The position numbers were made by a program, and so were the translations under genes. Under the pieces are notes generated by a model that saw only the letters and a list, made by a program, of their open reading frames with translations, was not told the DNA's origin and searched no databases. Of a stretch of 6,279 nucleotides of DNA, positions 1 through 5,766 are shown piece after piece. The stretch is taken from NCBI GenBank assembly GCA_905236595.1, contig CAJORE010000142.1, positions 1 through 6,279 on the forward strand, given 5' to 3'. Within the stretch, counting starts at the first letter, position 1. Each line of letters opens with the position of its first letter. This DNA is from an uncultured Selenomonadaceae bacterium (GTDB lineage: Bacteria; Bacillota; Negativicutes; Selenomonadales; Selenomonadaceae).

Positions 1-15
1 GTGGTGCTACGCTGA
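1..15 (+). CDS. Possible 3' end of an upstream gene (last codons only)
   Basis: Frame 1 is open from the window edge for four codons (Val-Val-Leu-Arg) and closes with TGA at 13-15. The stop is fused to a strong Shine-Dalgarno sequence (GAGGAGG, 14-20). The same stop-into-ribosome-site arrangement occurs at 5754-5760 between two convincing genes, which is the only support for calling this a gene end. Four codons cannot identify a product. Frame 3 is also open from the edge (to 146), so the upstream gene could equally lie in that frame, or there may be none. Confidence 0.25.
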   Translation: MVLR

Positions 16-68
16 GGAGGAATGACGCAGTATGCCGGAAAAAGACCCGGCAAGGGTGCGGACGAATT

Positions 69-146
69 ATGCAGCGTTTCCTTAAATATACGGCATCTTC
101 GACAATCGTCTGCGTGTCGCCGTCTGTCTTAGCGGGCGGCGCATAA
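69..146 (+). CDS. Doubtful 25-residue signal-peptide-like frame
   Basis: Starting at ATG 69 the frame encodes 25 residues. It begins Met-Gln-Arg-Phe-Leu-Lys, has a moderately hydrophobic middle (TIVCVSPSVLAG), and ends Gly-Gly-Ala before TAA at 144-146. The layout of positive start, hydrophobic core and small residues resembles a bare signal peptide, much like the start of the protein encoded at 4812. There is no good ribosome site before ATG 69, and the frame is open back to the window edge, so the true start is unknown. It could be the stub of a disrupted exported protein, the end of an upstream gene, or chance. No function is proposed. Confidence 0.18.
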   Translation: MQRFLKYTASSTIVCVSPSVLAGGA

Positions 147-169
147 GGAGGAGTTTTCGGAGACTGTCA

Positions 170-187
170 ATGTGCCAAACGCGCTAA
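170..187 (+). CDS. Possible five-codon upstream reading frame (Met-Cys-Gln-Thr-Arg)
   Basis: ATG 170 is preceded by GGAG (159-162) at 7 bases and ends with TAA at 185-187, which overlaps the ribosome site of the phosphatase gene. Its initiation block, GGAGACTGTCAATG (159-172), is a near copy (12 of 14 bases) of the phosphatase block GGAGGCTGTCCATG (189-202), exactly 30 bases downstream. Translation of the short frame would deliver ribosomes directly to the downstream start, so a coupling role is conceivable. It may also simply be a duplicated initiation region. Confidence 0.2.
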   Translation: MCQTR

Positions 188-193
188 AGGAGG
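186..193 (+). promoter_or_regulatory. Ribosome binding site fixing the phosphatase start
   Basis: AAAGGAGG lies 6 bases before ATG 200 and is close to a perfect anti-16S match. An in-frame stop at 185-187 rules out any start further upstream. Confidence 0.85.
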
Positions 194-199
194 CTGTCC

Positions 200-1315
200 A
201 TGTTCGGCAACCGAAAAAAATATATCGCCACCGCTGTGGCAATTTCAATCATGGCGTTTTCGGCGGGGATTGATCGCGACTTTGTCGTGTCGGCCGCGCC
301 GCGAGCGGATATAGCCAAGATAAACGTAACGCCCAAAGGAAAATTTAAGTATTGGACAAAAGATTCGGCGGCGAAAAAAGAACTTACGGAATTTGTGAAA
401 GATGTCACCGACGAAGGCAGCCGCAACTTTATCCCCAAGGAGGAACGCATTGCCGTCTTTGATTGCGACGGCACTTTTATGTGCGAGACGGGGCCTTATT
501 ATTTTGACTGGATGCTTTCCCTGCACCGCGCTTTGCGCGATAAAAGCTACAGCCCCACCGATGATATGATAAACGATGCCAACGAGATAGATGCGGCGAT
601 TCGCGACAAACACGTCAGCGCCGTTGTTGACGCCAAAATGCGTGATCTTTCTCCGAAACTCATGGCGGGGATGACCGTCGAAGAATATCGCGATTATGTA
701 ACGGCGTACATGAATACCACGGGGCTTGACGGCTTTACGAACCTAAAGGCGGGGGAGGCGTTTTATCTTCCCATGGCGGAAGTTATTTCCTATCTCACCG
801 CCAACGACTTTAAGGTTTATGTCGTCTCCGGCGCCGAGCGCGAGGCGCTCCGAACGCTTTTGGACGGCATAATCCCCATCCCGCCGGAGCAGATTATCGG
901 CAGCGACCATGTTTACCGCGCACTCAACCAGGGGAAGAAAGAGGCGAGCAAGTACTTTTTCACCGAGGACGATAAAATTGTGCGGGGGGATACGAAAGTT
1001 GATGTGAACCTTGCCGCCAACAAGGTGTTCAAAATTTGGCGGGAAATCGGCCGCCAACCCGTGTTGGCCTTCGGCAACAGCATGGAGGACGCCGGTATGC
1101 TCCAATACACGCTCGCGAACAACAAAAACAAAAGCGCCGCATTTGTGGTTCTGTGCGACGATACGCGCCGCGAATTCGGCAACGTCCACACCGCCGCCAA
1201 AATGGAACGCGCCGCCAAGGAATACGGTTGGCACACCATTTCCATGGCGAAGGATTTTGCCGATATTTACGGCGGCAAAGTGCGCATAATAACCAAACAC
1301 GCCGGTGAAAAATAA
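200..1315 (+). CDS. Exported or membrane-anchored HAD-superfamily phosphatase
   Basis: This 371-residue protein belongs to the haloacid-dehalogenase phosphohydrolase superfamily. Motif I is FDCDGT (87-92), with Asp88 the expected nucleophile and Asp90 the general acid/base. Motif II is VVSGA (Ser210). Motif IV is FGNSMEDAGML (291-301), with Asn293 in place of one of the usual acidic residues and Asp297 retained. Lys266 or Lys275 could be the motif III lysine. The roughly 120 mostly helical residues between motifs I and II fit a C1-type cap. The N-terminus has basic residues followed by a hydrophobic stretch (about 8-24), indicating export. No ideal signal-peptidase site is evident, so it may stay anchored. 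The substrate is unknown; family relatives hydrolyse phosphomonoesters, including phosphoserine. It is the first long gene of the run, 18 bases before the oxidoreductase. The family call is firm; location and substrate are inferred. Confidence 0.88.
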   Translation: MFGNRKKYIATAVAISIMAFSAGIDRDFVVSAAPRADIAKINVTPKGKFKYWTKDSAAKKELTEFVKDVTDEGSRNFIPKEERIAVFDCDGTFMCETGPYYFDWMLSLHRALRDKSYSPTDDMINDANEIDAAIRDKHVSAVVDAKMRDLSPKLMAGMTVEEYRDYVTAYMNTTGLDGFTNLKAGEAFYLPMAEVISYLTANDFKVYVVSGAEREALRTLLDGIIPIPPEQIIGSDHVYRALNQGKKEASKYFFTEDDKIVRGDTKVDVNLAANKVFKIWREIGRQPVLAFGNSMEDAGMLQYTLANNKNKSAAFVVLCDDTRREFGNVHTAAKMERAAKEYGWHTISMAKDFADIYGGKVRIITKHAGEK

Positions 1316-1333
1316 GGAATTAGAGGCATAACC

Positions 1334-2719
1334 ATGAACAATTACGACGTTGGCATAATCGGCGCCGGTCCGGCGGGGATTTTTGCCGCTTACGAACTTA
1401 TCACCAAAAAGCCGAAGCTGAAAATAGTCGTCTTTGAAAGCGGCAACTCCGTCGCCAAGCGCCGTTGCCCCATAGCGACCGGCCAAGCCAAAACCTGTCT
1501 GCGTTGTTCTCCCTGTTCGGTCATGCGCGGCTTTGGCGGCGCCGGCGCCTTCTCCGACGGCAAATACAATTTCACGACGGCTTTTGGCGGACATTTGAAC
1601 GAGTATTTGCCCGATGCCGATGTCATGGAGCTTATCCGTTACGCCGACGGCATCAATTTGCGCCACGGCGCACCGACGAAGATATTTTCGACCGCCAATT
1701 CAACCGTTGCCAAAAAAGCCTTAAAGCACGACCTGCACCTTCTGCACGCCAGCGTGCGCCATTTGGGGACGGAAAACAACCTCAAAATGCTGACCGCCAT
1801 ATACGAATTTTTGCGCGACAAAGTCACCTTTCGCTTTTTGACGCCCGTGCTCCACATAAAAACTGACGGCACGGGGGATAACGCCTTGGTGACGAAGGAC
1901 GAAAGCTTGGCGGCAAACTACATTATCGCCGCTCCCGGCAGAGCCGGCGCAGAGTGGTTCACGGACGAGTGCCGCTTGCTGAAAATTCCCCAGGAGAATA
2001 ACCGGGTGGACGTGGGAGTGCGCATTGAAGTGCCGGACGAGATTTTTAACCACATAACCGACGAAGTGTACGAAGCAAAACTTGTGTACCGCACGAAGCG
2101 TTACGGTGATTTTGTCCGCACTTTTTGCATGAATCCCCATGGACACGTGGTCATGGAGAACACCGACGGCATTGTCACGGTGAACGGACATTCCTACAGC
2201 GAGCCGAAACTGCAGAGCCAAAACACGAATTTTGCGCTGTTGGTCAGCAACCGTTTTACCGAGCCGTTTAACGAGCCGCACAAATACGGAAAGCGCATCG
2301 CGTCATTCTCCAATATGCTGGGCGGCGGCATTATCGTTCAGCGCTGGGGCGACTTGGTCAAAGGGCATCGCACCAATGCCGACCGCATGAGCAAGTCCTT
2401 TATGAAGCCGACTTTGGCGGCGACGCCGGGGGATTTGTCCTTGGTGCTCCCTAAGCGCCACCTGGACAACATCATGGAAATGGTGGAGGCGCTTAACAAA
2501 ATAGCCCCGGGCATGACGAACGACGACACGTTGCTGTACGGGGTGGAGGTCAAGTTTTACAGCGCCCGGACGAAGCTGACGAACGAGCTTGAGACAAACT
2601 GCCGCAACATCTTTGCCACGGGCGACGGCGCGGGCGTGACGCGGGGATTGTCCCAAGCCTCCGCCGGCGGCGTTTATGTGGCGCGCAACATCTTAAAGCG
2701 CATGGATGGCGGCACATGA
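1334..2719 (+). CDS. FAD-dependent oxidoreductase, COG2509-like
   Basis: The 461-residue protein starts with a classic Rossmann dinucleotide fold: DVGIIGAGPAG, with GAGPAG at 10-15 and Glu35 ending strand 2 to hold the FAD ribose. A four-cysteine cluster follows, CPIATGQAKTCLRCSPC (45-61, Cys45/55/58/61), then GFGGAGAFSDGKYN (67-79 region), a combination I associate with the uncharacterised FAD-dependent dehydrogenases of COG2509. The C-terminal FAD-closing motif is IFATGDGAGVTRGLSQASAG (426-445). It should be a soluble cytoplasmic flavoprotein; no signal peptide or membrane helix is visible. Its substrate is unknown. The cysteines might bind a metal or Fe-S cluster or be redox-active, which is inference. 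The ribosome site AGAGG (1322-1326) is 7 bases from the ATG. Its stop overlaps the mlaF start (ATGA, 2716-2719), so the two are probably translationally coupled. Confidence 0.9.
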   Translation: MNNYDVGIIGAGPAGIFAAYELITKKPKLKIVVFESGNSVAKRRCPIATGQAKTCLRCSPCSVMRGFGGAGAFSDGKYNFTTAFGGHLNEYLPDADVMELIRYADGINLRHGAPTKIFSTANSTVAKKALKHDLHLLHASVRHLGTENNLKMLTAIYEFLRDKVTFRFLTPVLHIKTDGTGDNALVTKDESLAANYIIAAPGRAGAEWFTDECRLLKIPQENNRVDVGVRIEVPDEIFNHITDEVYEAKLVYRTKRYGDFVRTFCMNPHGHVVMENTDGIVTVNGHSYSEPKLQSQNTNFALLVSNRFTEPFNEPHKYGKRIASFSNMLGGGIIVQRWGDLVKGHRTNADRMSKSFMKPTLAATPGDLSLVLPKRHLDNIMEMVEALNKIAPGMTNDDTLLYGVEVKFYSARTKLTNELETNCRNIFATGDGAGVTRGLSQASAGGVYVARNILKRMDGGT

Positions 2720-3432
2720 TAAAATTAGTAAACGTCAGTAAATTTTTCGGCGACAAGGCGGCGCTTAAAAATATCAACCTCACCATTAACGACGGGGAAA
2801 CCTTGGCGATAATCGGCGGCAGCGGCAGCGGCAAATCGACGCTGTTGCGCTTGCTTATCGGCTTGATTCGCCCATCCGGCGGGCAAATTTTCATCAATCG
2901 GCAGGATATTGCGCATTTGTCCGAAAAGGAGCTTGATAAGATCCGCTTGAAAATGGGCATGGTTTTTCAGTATTCGGCGCTCTTTGATTCGATGACCGTC
3001 GGCGACAATGTGGCGTTCGGTCTTCGCGAACACACGGATTACGACGAAAAAAAAATCCGCAGTATCGTCAGGGAGAAATTAAGCTTGGTGGGGCTGCCGG
3101 ACACGGAGCGCATGATGCCCTCGGAGTTGTCGGGGGGCATGAAGAAGCGCGTCAGTTTGGCGCGGGCGATAGCCATCGAGCCGGAGATAATTTTTTACGA
3201 CGAACCAAGCTCCGGTTTGGATCCCGTGACCACCGCCAAAATCGACGAACTTATAATGAATACGCAGCGGGCGTTAAACGTGACCAGCGTCGTCGTTACT
3301 CACGACATGACGAGCGCCGTGACTATTGCCGACCGCATAGCCATGGTTTACGCCGGGGATTTGATTGCCGTCGATACGGCGGAGAATTTCCGGAATATCG
3401 ACGATCCGCGTATCAAGGCATTTTTCCGGTGA
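2716..3432 (+). CDS. mlaF: ABC transporter ATPase, MlaF-type phospholipid transport motor
   Basis: This 238-residue protein is a complete ABC ATPase. It has Walker A GGSGSGKST (34-42), Q-loop Gln85, signature LSGGMKKR (138-145), Walker B IIFYDE (158-163, catalytic Glu163), D-loop SGLDP (166-170) and switch His196. The sequence FQYSALFDSMTV after the Q-loop and the Met-Lys-Lys-Arg end of the signature are typical of MlaF/MCE-linked ATPases rather than other importers. The MCE gene directly downstream supports this. MlaF normally works as a cytoplasmic dimer on the MlaE permease, powering lipid movement through MlaD. It is shorter at the C-terminus than E. coli MlaF, which has a partner-swapping tail. 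ATG 2716 overlaps the preceding stop by 4 bases; only a weak ribosome site (GGATGG, 2704-2709) is present, consistent with coupling. No permease gene lies next to it. Confidence 0.93.
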   Translation: MIKLVNVSKFFGDKAALKNINLTINDGETLAIIGGSGSGKSTLLRLLIGLIRPSGGQIFINRQDIAHLSEKELDKIRLKMGMVFQYSALFDSMTVGDNVAFGLREHTDYDEKKIRSIVREKLSLVGLPDTERMMPSELSGGMKKRVSLARAIAIEPEIIFYDEPSSGLDPVTTAKIDELIMNTQRALNVTSVVVTHDMTSAVTIADRIAMVYAGDLIAVDTAENFRNIDDPRIKAFFR

Positions 3433-3436
3433 GGAG
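3431..3436 (+). promoter_or_regulatory. Ribosome binding site fixing the mlaD start at ATG 3444
   Basis: GAGGAG stands 7 bases before ATG 3444. The alternative in-frame GTG at 3429 lies before this site, overlaps the mlaF stop (3430-3432) and has no ribosome site of its own, so it is the weaker start by five codons. Confidence 0.75.
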
Positions 3437-3443
3437 TGAACGG

Positions 3444-4733
3444 ATGACAAACGAAGCAAAAGTCGGCGCCTTTACGTTGGCGGGCTTGGGATTGTTGGTG
3501 TCGGCGGTGTTTTATTTGGGCGGGCTTTCGTTAAAGAGCGAAGAAGGCTACACGTTGTACGCCGGTTTTCATCAGGTTATCGGCGTTACGCCGCAGGCGG
3601 ATGTCATGTTGTCGGGTGTCCCCGTCGGCAAGGTGCAAAGCATTGTCAACGACGGCGGCGGCGTAACCGTTACCATGAACATAAAGCCGGGAGTAAAAAT
3701 CCCCGCCCAAAGCGCCGTTACCGTCGGTTCGTCGGGGGTGATGGGCGAAAAATTCATCAACATCGTGCCGGAGGATGCCCACAGCCCCGCCGCTCAAAAC
3801 GGTGATTATTTCATCGGCACCGACGAAGAAGGCATGGACACCGTTTTTGCCAAAATGAGCCATGCGCTTACCGATGTGCAAACGTTGCTGTCAAACATCA
3901 ACGATATGGTCGGCGATCCGAAACTCAAGGCTTCGGTTGTTGCCATGACGCACAACATGGAAGGCGCCTCCGGACATATAAACGAATTGACGGCTGTTCT
4001 TGAGGCTATGGCCAAGGATAACCAAAGCGACATTCGCGGCATTGTCGCCAACATGAACGGCATTACGGCGTCCCTTGACCGGACAATGGTCAGCGTCGAA
4101 AGCATGATGCAAAATGCCGACACCGTCTTCGGCGACCCGCAAACCGCCGCCAATATCAAAGCGACGCTCCAAAACGTTAAGGATACAAGCGATAAGATAA
4201 GTCACATGGCAAGCAACATGGACAAAACTTTCGGCGACCCCAAAACGGCCGAGGATTTGCAACAAACCATCGCCAACGCGAAGAAACTGAGCGATCGCGC
4301 CGACAAGATGCTGGGCAAAATTGCCGAAGTGAAGGTCACTCCGCAAGCTGATGTCATGTACAGCGGCAAGAAGGACGATTACAAGGCGAATCTGAACGTG
4401 GATATTGGCGCGGAACAAGGAATGTTCGTCAGCTTCGGCGTTGATGACGTGGGGGACGCGGATAAGGTAAACGCCCAACTTGGCACCAAAAGCGGGAATT
4501 TTGCCCTGCGTGCCGGGGCGATTAAAGGCGAAGCGGGGGTAGGCACGGATTATTACGCGGGTAAAAACTTAAAGCTTTCCGCCGATGTGTACGACATGGA
4601 TGATGCCGCGCTCAGGCTTCGCGCCGAATACGCCCTCAACAAGAAGAGCGGCACATATCTTTTGGGTGAGTTCGATGACGTTACGGACAGCGAAAAGCGC
4701 ACGGCATATTTCGGACTGCGCCAAAAATTTTGA
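3444..4733 (+). CDS. mlaD: MlaD-type MCE protein with C-terminal outer-membrane beta domain
   Basis: From ATG 3444 the product is 429 residues, far longer than the roughly 180-residue MlaD of E. coli. In order: a short cytoplasmic start; one membrane helix (about 8-28, AFTLAGLGLLVSAVFYLGGL); an MCE domain (about 35-115, including TPQADVMLSGVPVGKV and the SSGVMGEKFINI strand region); a Thr/Ser/Asn-rich helical region (about 130-296) with repeated Gly-Asp-Pro units; and about ten amphipathic beta strands (297-429) ending GLRQKF. A terminal Phe is typical of barrel proteins recognised by the BAM machinery. This matches the Veillonella parvula MlaD model, in which one protein spans inner membrane, periplasm and outer membrane. 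The likely role is to form, as a ring of subunits, a lipid channel driven by MlaF. The gene follows mlaF by 11 bases and ends the first operon. Barrel insertion is inferred. Confidence 0.92.
   Translation: MTNEAKVGAFTLAGLGLLVSAVFYLGGLSLKSEEGYTLYAGFHQVIGVTPQADVMLSGVPVGKVQSIVNDGGGVTVTMNIKPGVKIPAQSAVTVGSSGVMGEKFINIVPEDAHSPAAQNGDYFIGTDEEGMDTVFAKMSHALTDVQTLLSNINDMVGDPKLKASVVAMTHNMEGASGHINELTAVLEAMAKDNQSDIRGIVANMNGITASLDRTMVSVESMMQNADTVFGDPQTAANIKATLQNVKDTSDKISHMASNMDKTFGDPKTAEDLQQTIANAKKLSDRADKMLGKIAEVKVTPQADVMYSGKKDDYKANLNVDIGAEQGMFVSFGVDDVGDADKVNAQLGTKSGNFALRAGAIKGEAGVGTDYYAGKNLKLSADVYDMDDAALRLRAEYALNKKSGTYLLGEFDDVTDSEKRTAYFGLRQKF
3912..4328 (+). repeat. Four degenerate helical repeats inside MlaD
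   Basis: Residues 157-295 of MlaD fall into about four related units starting GDPKLKAS (157), KDNQSDIR (191), GDPQTAAN (230) and GDPKTAED (264). They are spaced 34, 39 and 34 residues apart. Each continues as an amphipathic helix rich in Asn, Met, Thr and Ser, with echoes such as THNM, ANMN, SNMD and LSDRADKM. The second unit is the most diverged. The repeats lie between the MCE and beta domains, where they probably form a periplasm-spanning coiled tube. They are visible at the protein level; the DNA copies have drifted. Confidence 0.65.
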
Positions 4734-4747
4734 CGGGACAAAAATTC

Positions 4748-4776
4748 TTGACGCAACAACCGTTTGTTAGTAAAAT
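4748..4776 (+). promoter_or_regulatory. Sigma-70/SigA-type promoter for the downstream exported-protein genes
   Basis: TTGACG (4748-4753) and TAAAAT (4771-4776) are separated by exactly 17 bases, each one mismatch from consensus. Transcription would start near 4783, giving a leader of about 28 bases before ATG 4812. A perfect 5-bp dyad, AACAA-CCGT-TTGTT (4755-4768), fills the spacer between the two boxes and could be a regulator site or chance. The promoter sits in the largest gene gap of the window after the leader. No rho-independent terminator for mlaD is seen in front of it, so read-through from the first operon is possible. Confidence 0.65.
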
Positions 4777-4796
4777 TGTCCACGACCTATAAATTC

Positions 4797-4803
4797 AAGG
4801 AGG
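4797..4803 (+). promoter_or_regulatory. Ribosome binding site fixing the start at ATG 4812
   Basis: AAGGAGG lies 8 bases before ATG 4812 and 5 before the adjacent in-frame GTG 4809. A possible TTG start at 4764 lies inside the promoter and ahead of the predicted transcript start, so it is rejected. Confidence 0.8.
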
Positions 4804-4811
4804 CAACGGTG

Positions 4812-5756
4812 ATGCGAAAGACGCTCCACCATATTAAACGAAAACTTACGGCAACGCTGACGGCGGCCATTTTGGCTCTGCCCGTATATGCAGGCAACGG
4901 TCTTTTGGACGATACGGCGGTGGCGGAGGCGGACGTGCGCCCGTCGGCGCATTTGGCGCAACGGGAGATGAAAAAGGAAAGAAACTACCAATCAAATTCG
5001 CTCTACGCCCGCGCCCACGAACTGATTTACGGCCGGGACGGCGCGGTGGAATTGAACGCTCGTCCGCGCATTGCCGTTCTTGTAAACGGCGATGAGGACT
5101 TGGTCGTTGCCGACCGGGTGAAGAATGAAATTTATCGGCAACTCCGGCAGAAGTTTCCCCGGGAATATTTTGCCCTTATCAAGGGTACGGACATGAACAC
5201 GCGGCTGTTGCAATACGCCGAGGAAATGTATTACGACCGGCGCGAGGACGCAAACTCGCAACAATCAACAAATAATGACGAACACAACGCATCGGAAGGA
5301 TTTTTGCCCATTGTCGGCGACATCTTTGCCATACAATCCACCGAACGAAAGACCGGCGAATCGGCGGGCAAAAACTCTCGCGTAGATGTTGACGGTATGC
5401 CCGTCGGTATGCGGCCGCGAGGATTGGCGGATATGCGGTGCGAAGATTACGTTCGCGCCGGGAAGGAATTCGGTTACGATTATGTTTTTGTGGCAACTTT
5501 GAACAGAGGTAAGAGCGTGTCTTATAGCCACAACTATATTTTGTTCTCGCAAAAAACCAATCGTGACAATGTATGGTTGCGGTTGCGGTTCGTTGATGTT
5601 CAAAAAGGCAATTATCTTTATCGTAACGATGTGGCGGCGGCGGCGAAACGACATAACGGCTGGAACGGCGAACGCACGTTGGCATCTTCGGTGGGCAAGG
5701 CCATGAACGAAGCCTTAAACGACATTGAAGTCGATACGGGCGTCGGGCGACGTTAA
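4812..5756 (+). CDS. Exported protein of unknown function, possible CsgG/TolB-N-like fold
   Basis: The 314-residue product has a clear Sec signal peptide: basic MRKTLHHIKRK, hydrophobic 12-24, and a likely cut after LPVYA (27). No lipobox Cys is present, so a soluble or membrane-associated periplasmic protein is expected. I do not recognise a named family. The mature part contains RPRIAVLVNGDED (84-96), an alpha-helical stretch (VVADRVKNEIYRQLRQKF), a polar low-complexity linker (about 143-162), then YDYVFVATLNRG (222-233) and WLRLRFVDVQKGNYLYRNDV (255-274), followed by a C-terminal helix. An 'AVL...' strand, a helix with paired basic residues, 'DYVFVA' and 'LRFVDVxxGxYLY' recall the alpha/beta domain of CsgG, LpoB and TolB-N proteins. 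This is fold-level inference. The gene follows its own promoter and is 10 bases from the next gene, with which it is surely co-transcribed. Confidence 0.8.
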   Translation: MRKTLHHIKRKLTATLTAAILALPVYAGNGLLDDTAVAEADVRPSAHLAQREMKKERNYQSNSLYARAHELIYGRDGAVELNARPRIAVLVNGDEDLVVADRVKNEIYRQLRQKFPREYFALIKGTDMNTRLLQYAEEMYYDRREDANSQQSTNNDEHNASEGFLPIVGDIFAIQSTERKTGESAGKNSRVDVDGMPVGMRPRGLADMRCEDYVRAGKEFGYDYVFVATLNRGKSVSYSHNYILFSQKTNRDNVWLRLRFVDVQKGNYLYRNDVAAAAKRHNGWNGERTLASSVGKAMNEALNDIEVDTGVGRR

Positions 5757-5760
5757 GGAG
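5755..5760 (+). promoter_or_regulatory. Ribosome binding site overlapping the previous stop
   Basis: AAGGAG starts within the TAA stop (5754-5756) and is 6 bases from ATG 5767. It fixes the start of the last gene and shows tight coupling to the one before. Confidence 0.8.
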
Positions 5761-5766
5761 CGCACC

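Larger units (their letters stand above)
16..199 (+). other. Leader region with stacked ribosome sites and tiny reading frames
   Basis: No gene of normal size fits here. Three Shine-Dalgarno sequences each overlap a stop codon: TGAGGAGG (13-20), TAAGGAGG (144-151) and TAAAGGAGG (185-193). Only the last clearly serves a long gene, the phosphatase at 200. Short frames present are 22-132 (36 codons, start only 1 base from its ribosome site), 32-85 (17 codons, 11 bases from it), 69-146 and 170-187. No convincing -35/-10 pair was found, so transcription may enter from upstream. A 5-bp hairpin, GCCGG (34-38) with CCGGC (47-51), has no following T-run and is not a terminator. Confidence 0.4.

Noticed and set aside
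34..51. Hairpin GCCGG/CCGGC as a terminator
   Set aside because: The stem is only 5 bp with an 8-base A-rich loop, and no T-run follows.
25..115. Possible structured leader RNA: ACGCAG (25-30) with CTGCGT (110-115), and ATGCCG (32-37) with CGGCAT (91-96)
   Set aside because: Two 6-bp long-range matches in 90 bases are expected by chance. The second competes with the local hairpin, and no known riboswitch core was recognised. A covariance search across relatives would settle it.
147..210. Cys-rich reading (GDCQC...GGCPC) continuing frame 3 past the stop at 144-146, like a peptide precursor
   Set aside because: There is an in-frame stop in front and no start codon. The two Cys pairs come from the repeated initiation block, and the frame runs into the phosphatase gene.
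743..1666. Long minus-strand open frame of 307 codons
   Set aside because: It lies opposite two genes with full family motifs, has no ribosome site, spans the junction between them, and its translation is rich in Gly/Ala/Val with no recognisable domain. It is a shadow of the GCC/GGC-rich coding strand.
3429..3443. GTG 3429 as the start of mlaD
   Set aside because: It overlaps the mlaF stop and precedes the ribosome site GAGGAG (3431-3436). ATG 3444 is at ideal spacing.
4736..4781. Inverted arms GGACAA (4736-4741) and TTGTCC (4776-4781) around the promoter
   Set aside because: The 6-bp arms are 34 bases apart, overlap the -10 box edge by one base, and have no terminator-like T-run. Chance is the simplest reading.
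4764..4811. TTG 4764 as the start of the 314-residue exported protein
   Set aside because: It lies between the -35 and -10 boxes, lacks a ribosome site, and would put a poor extension in front of a good signal peptide.
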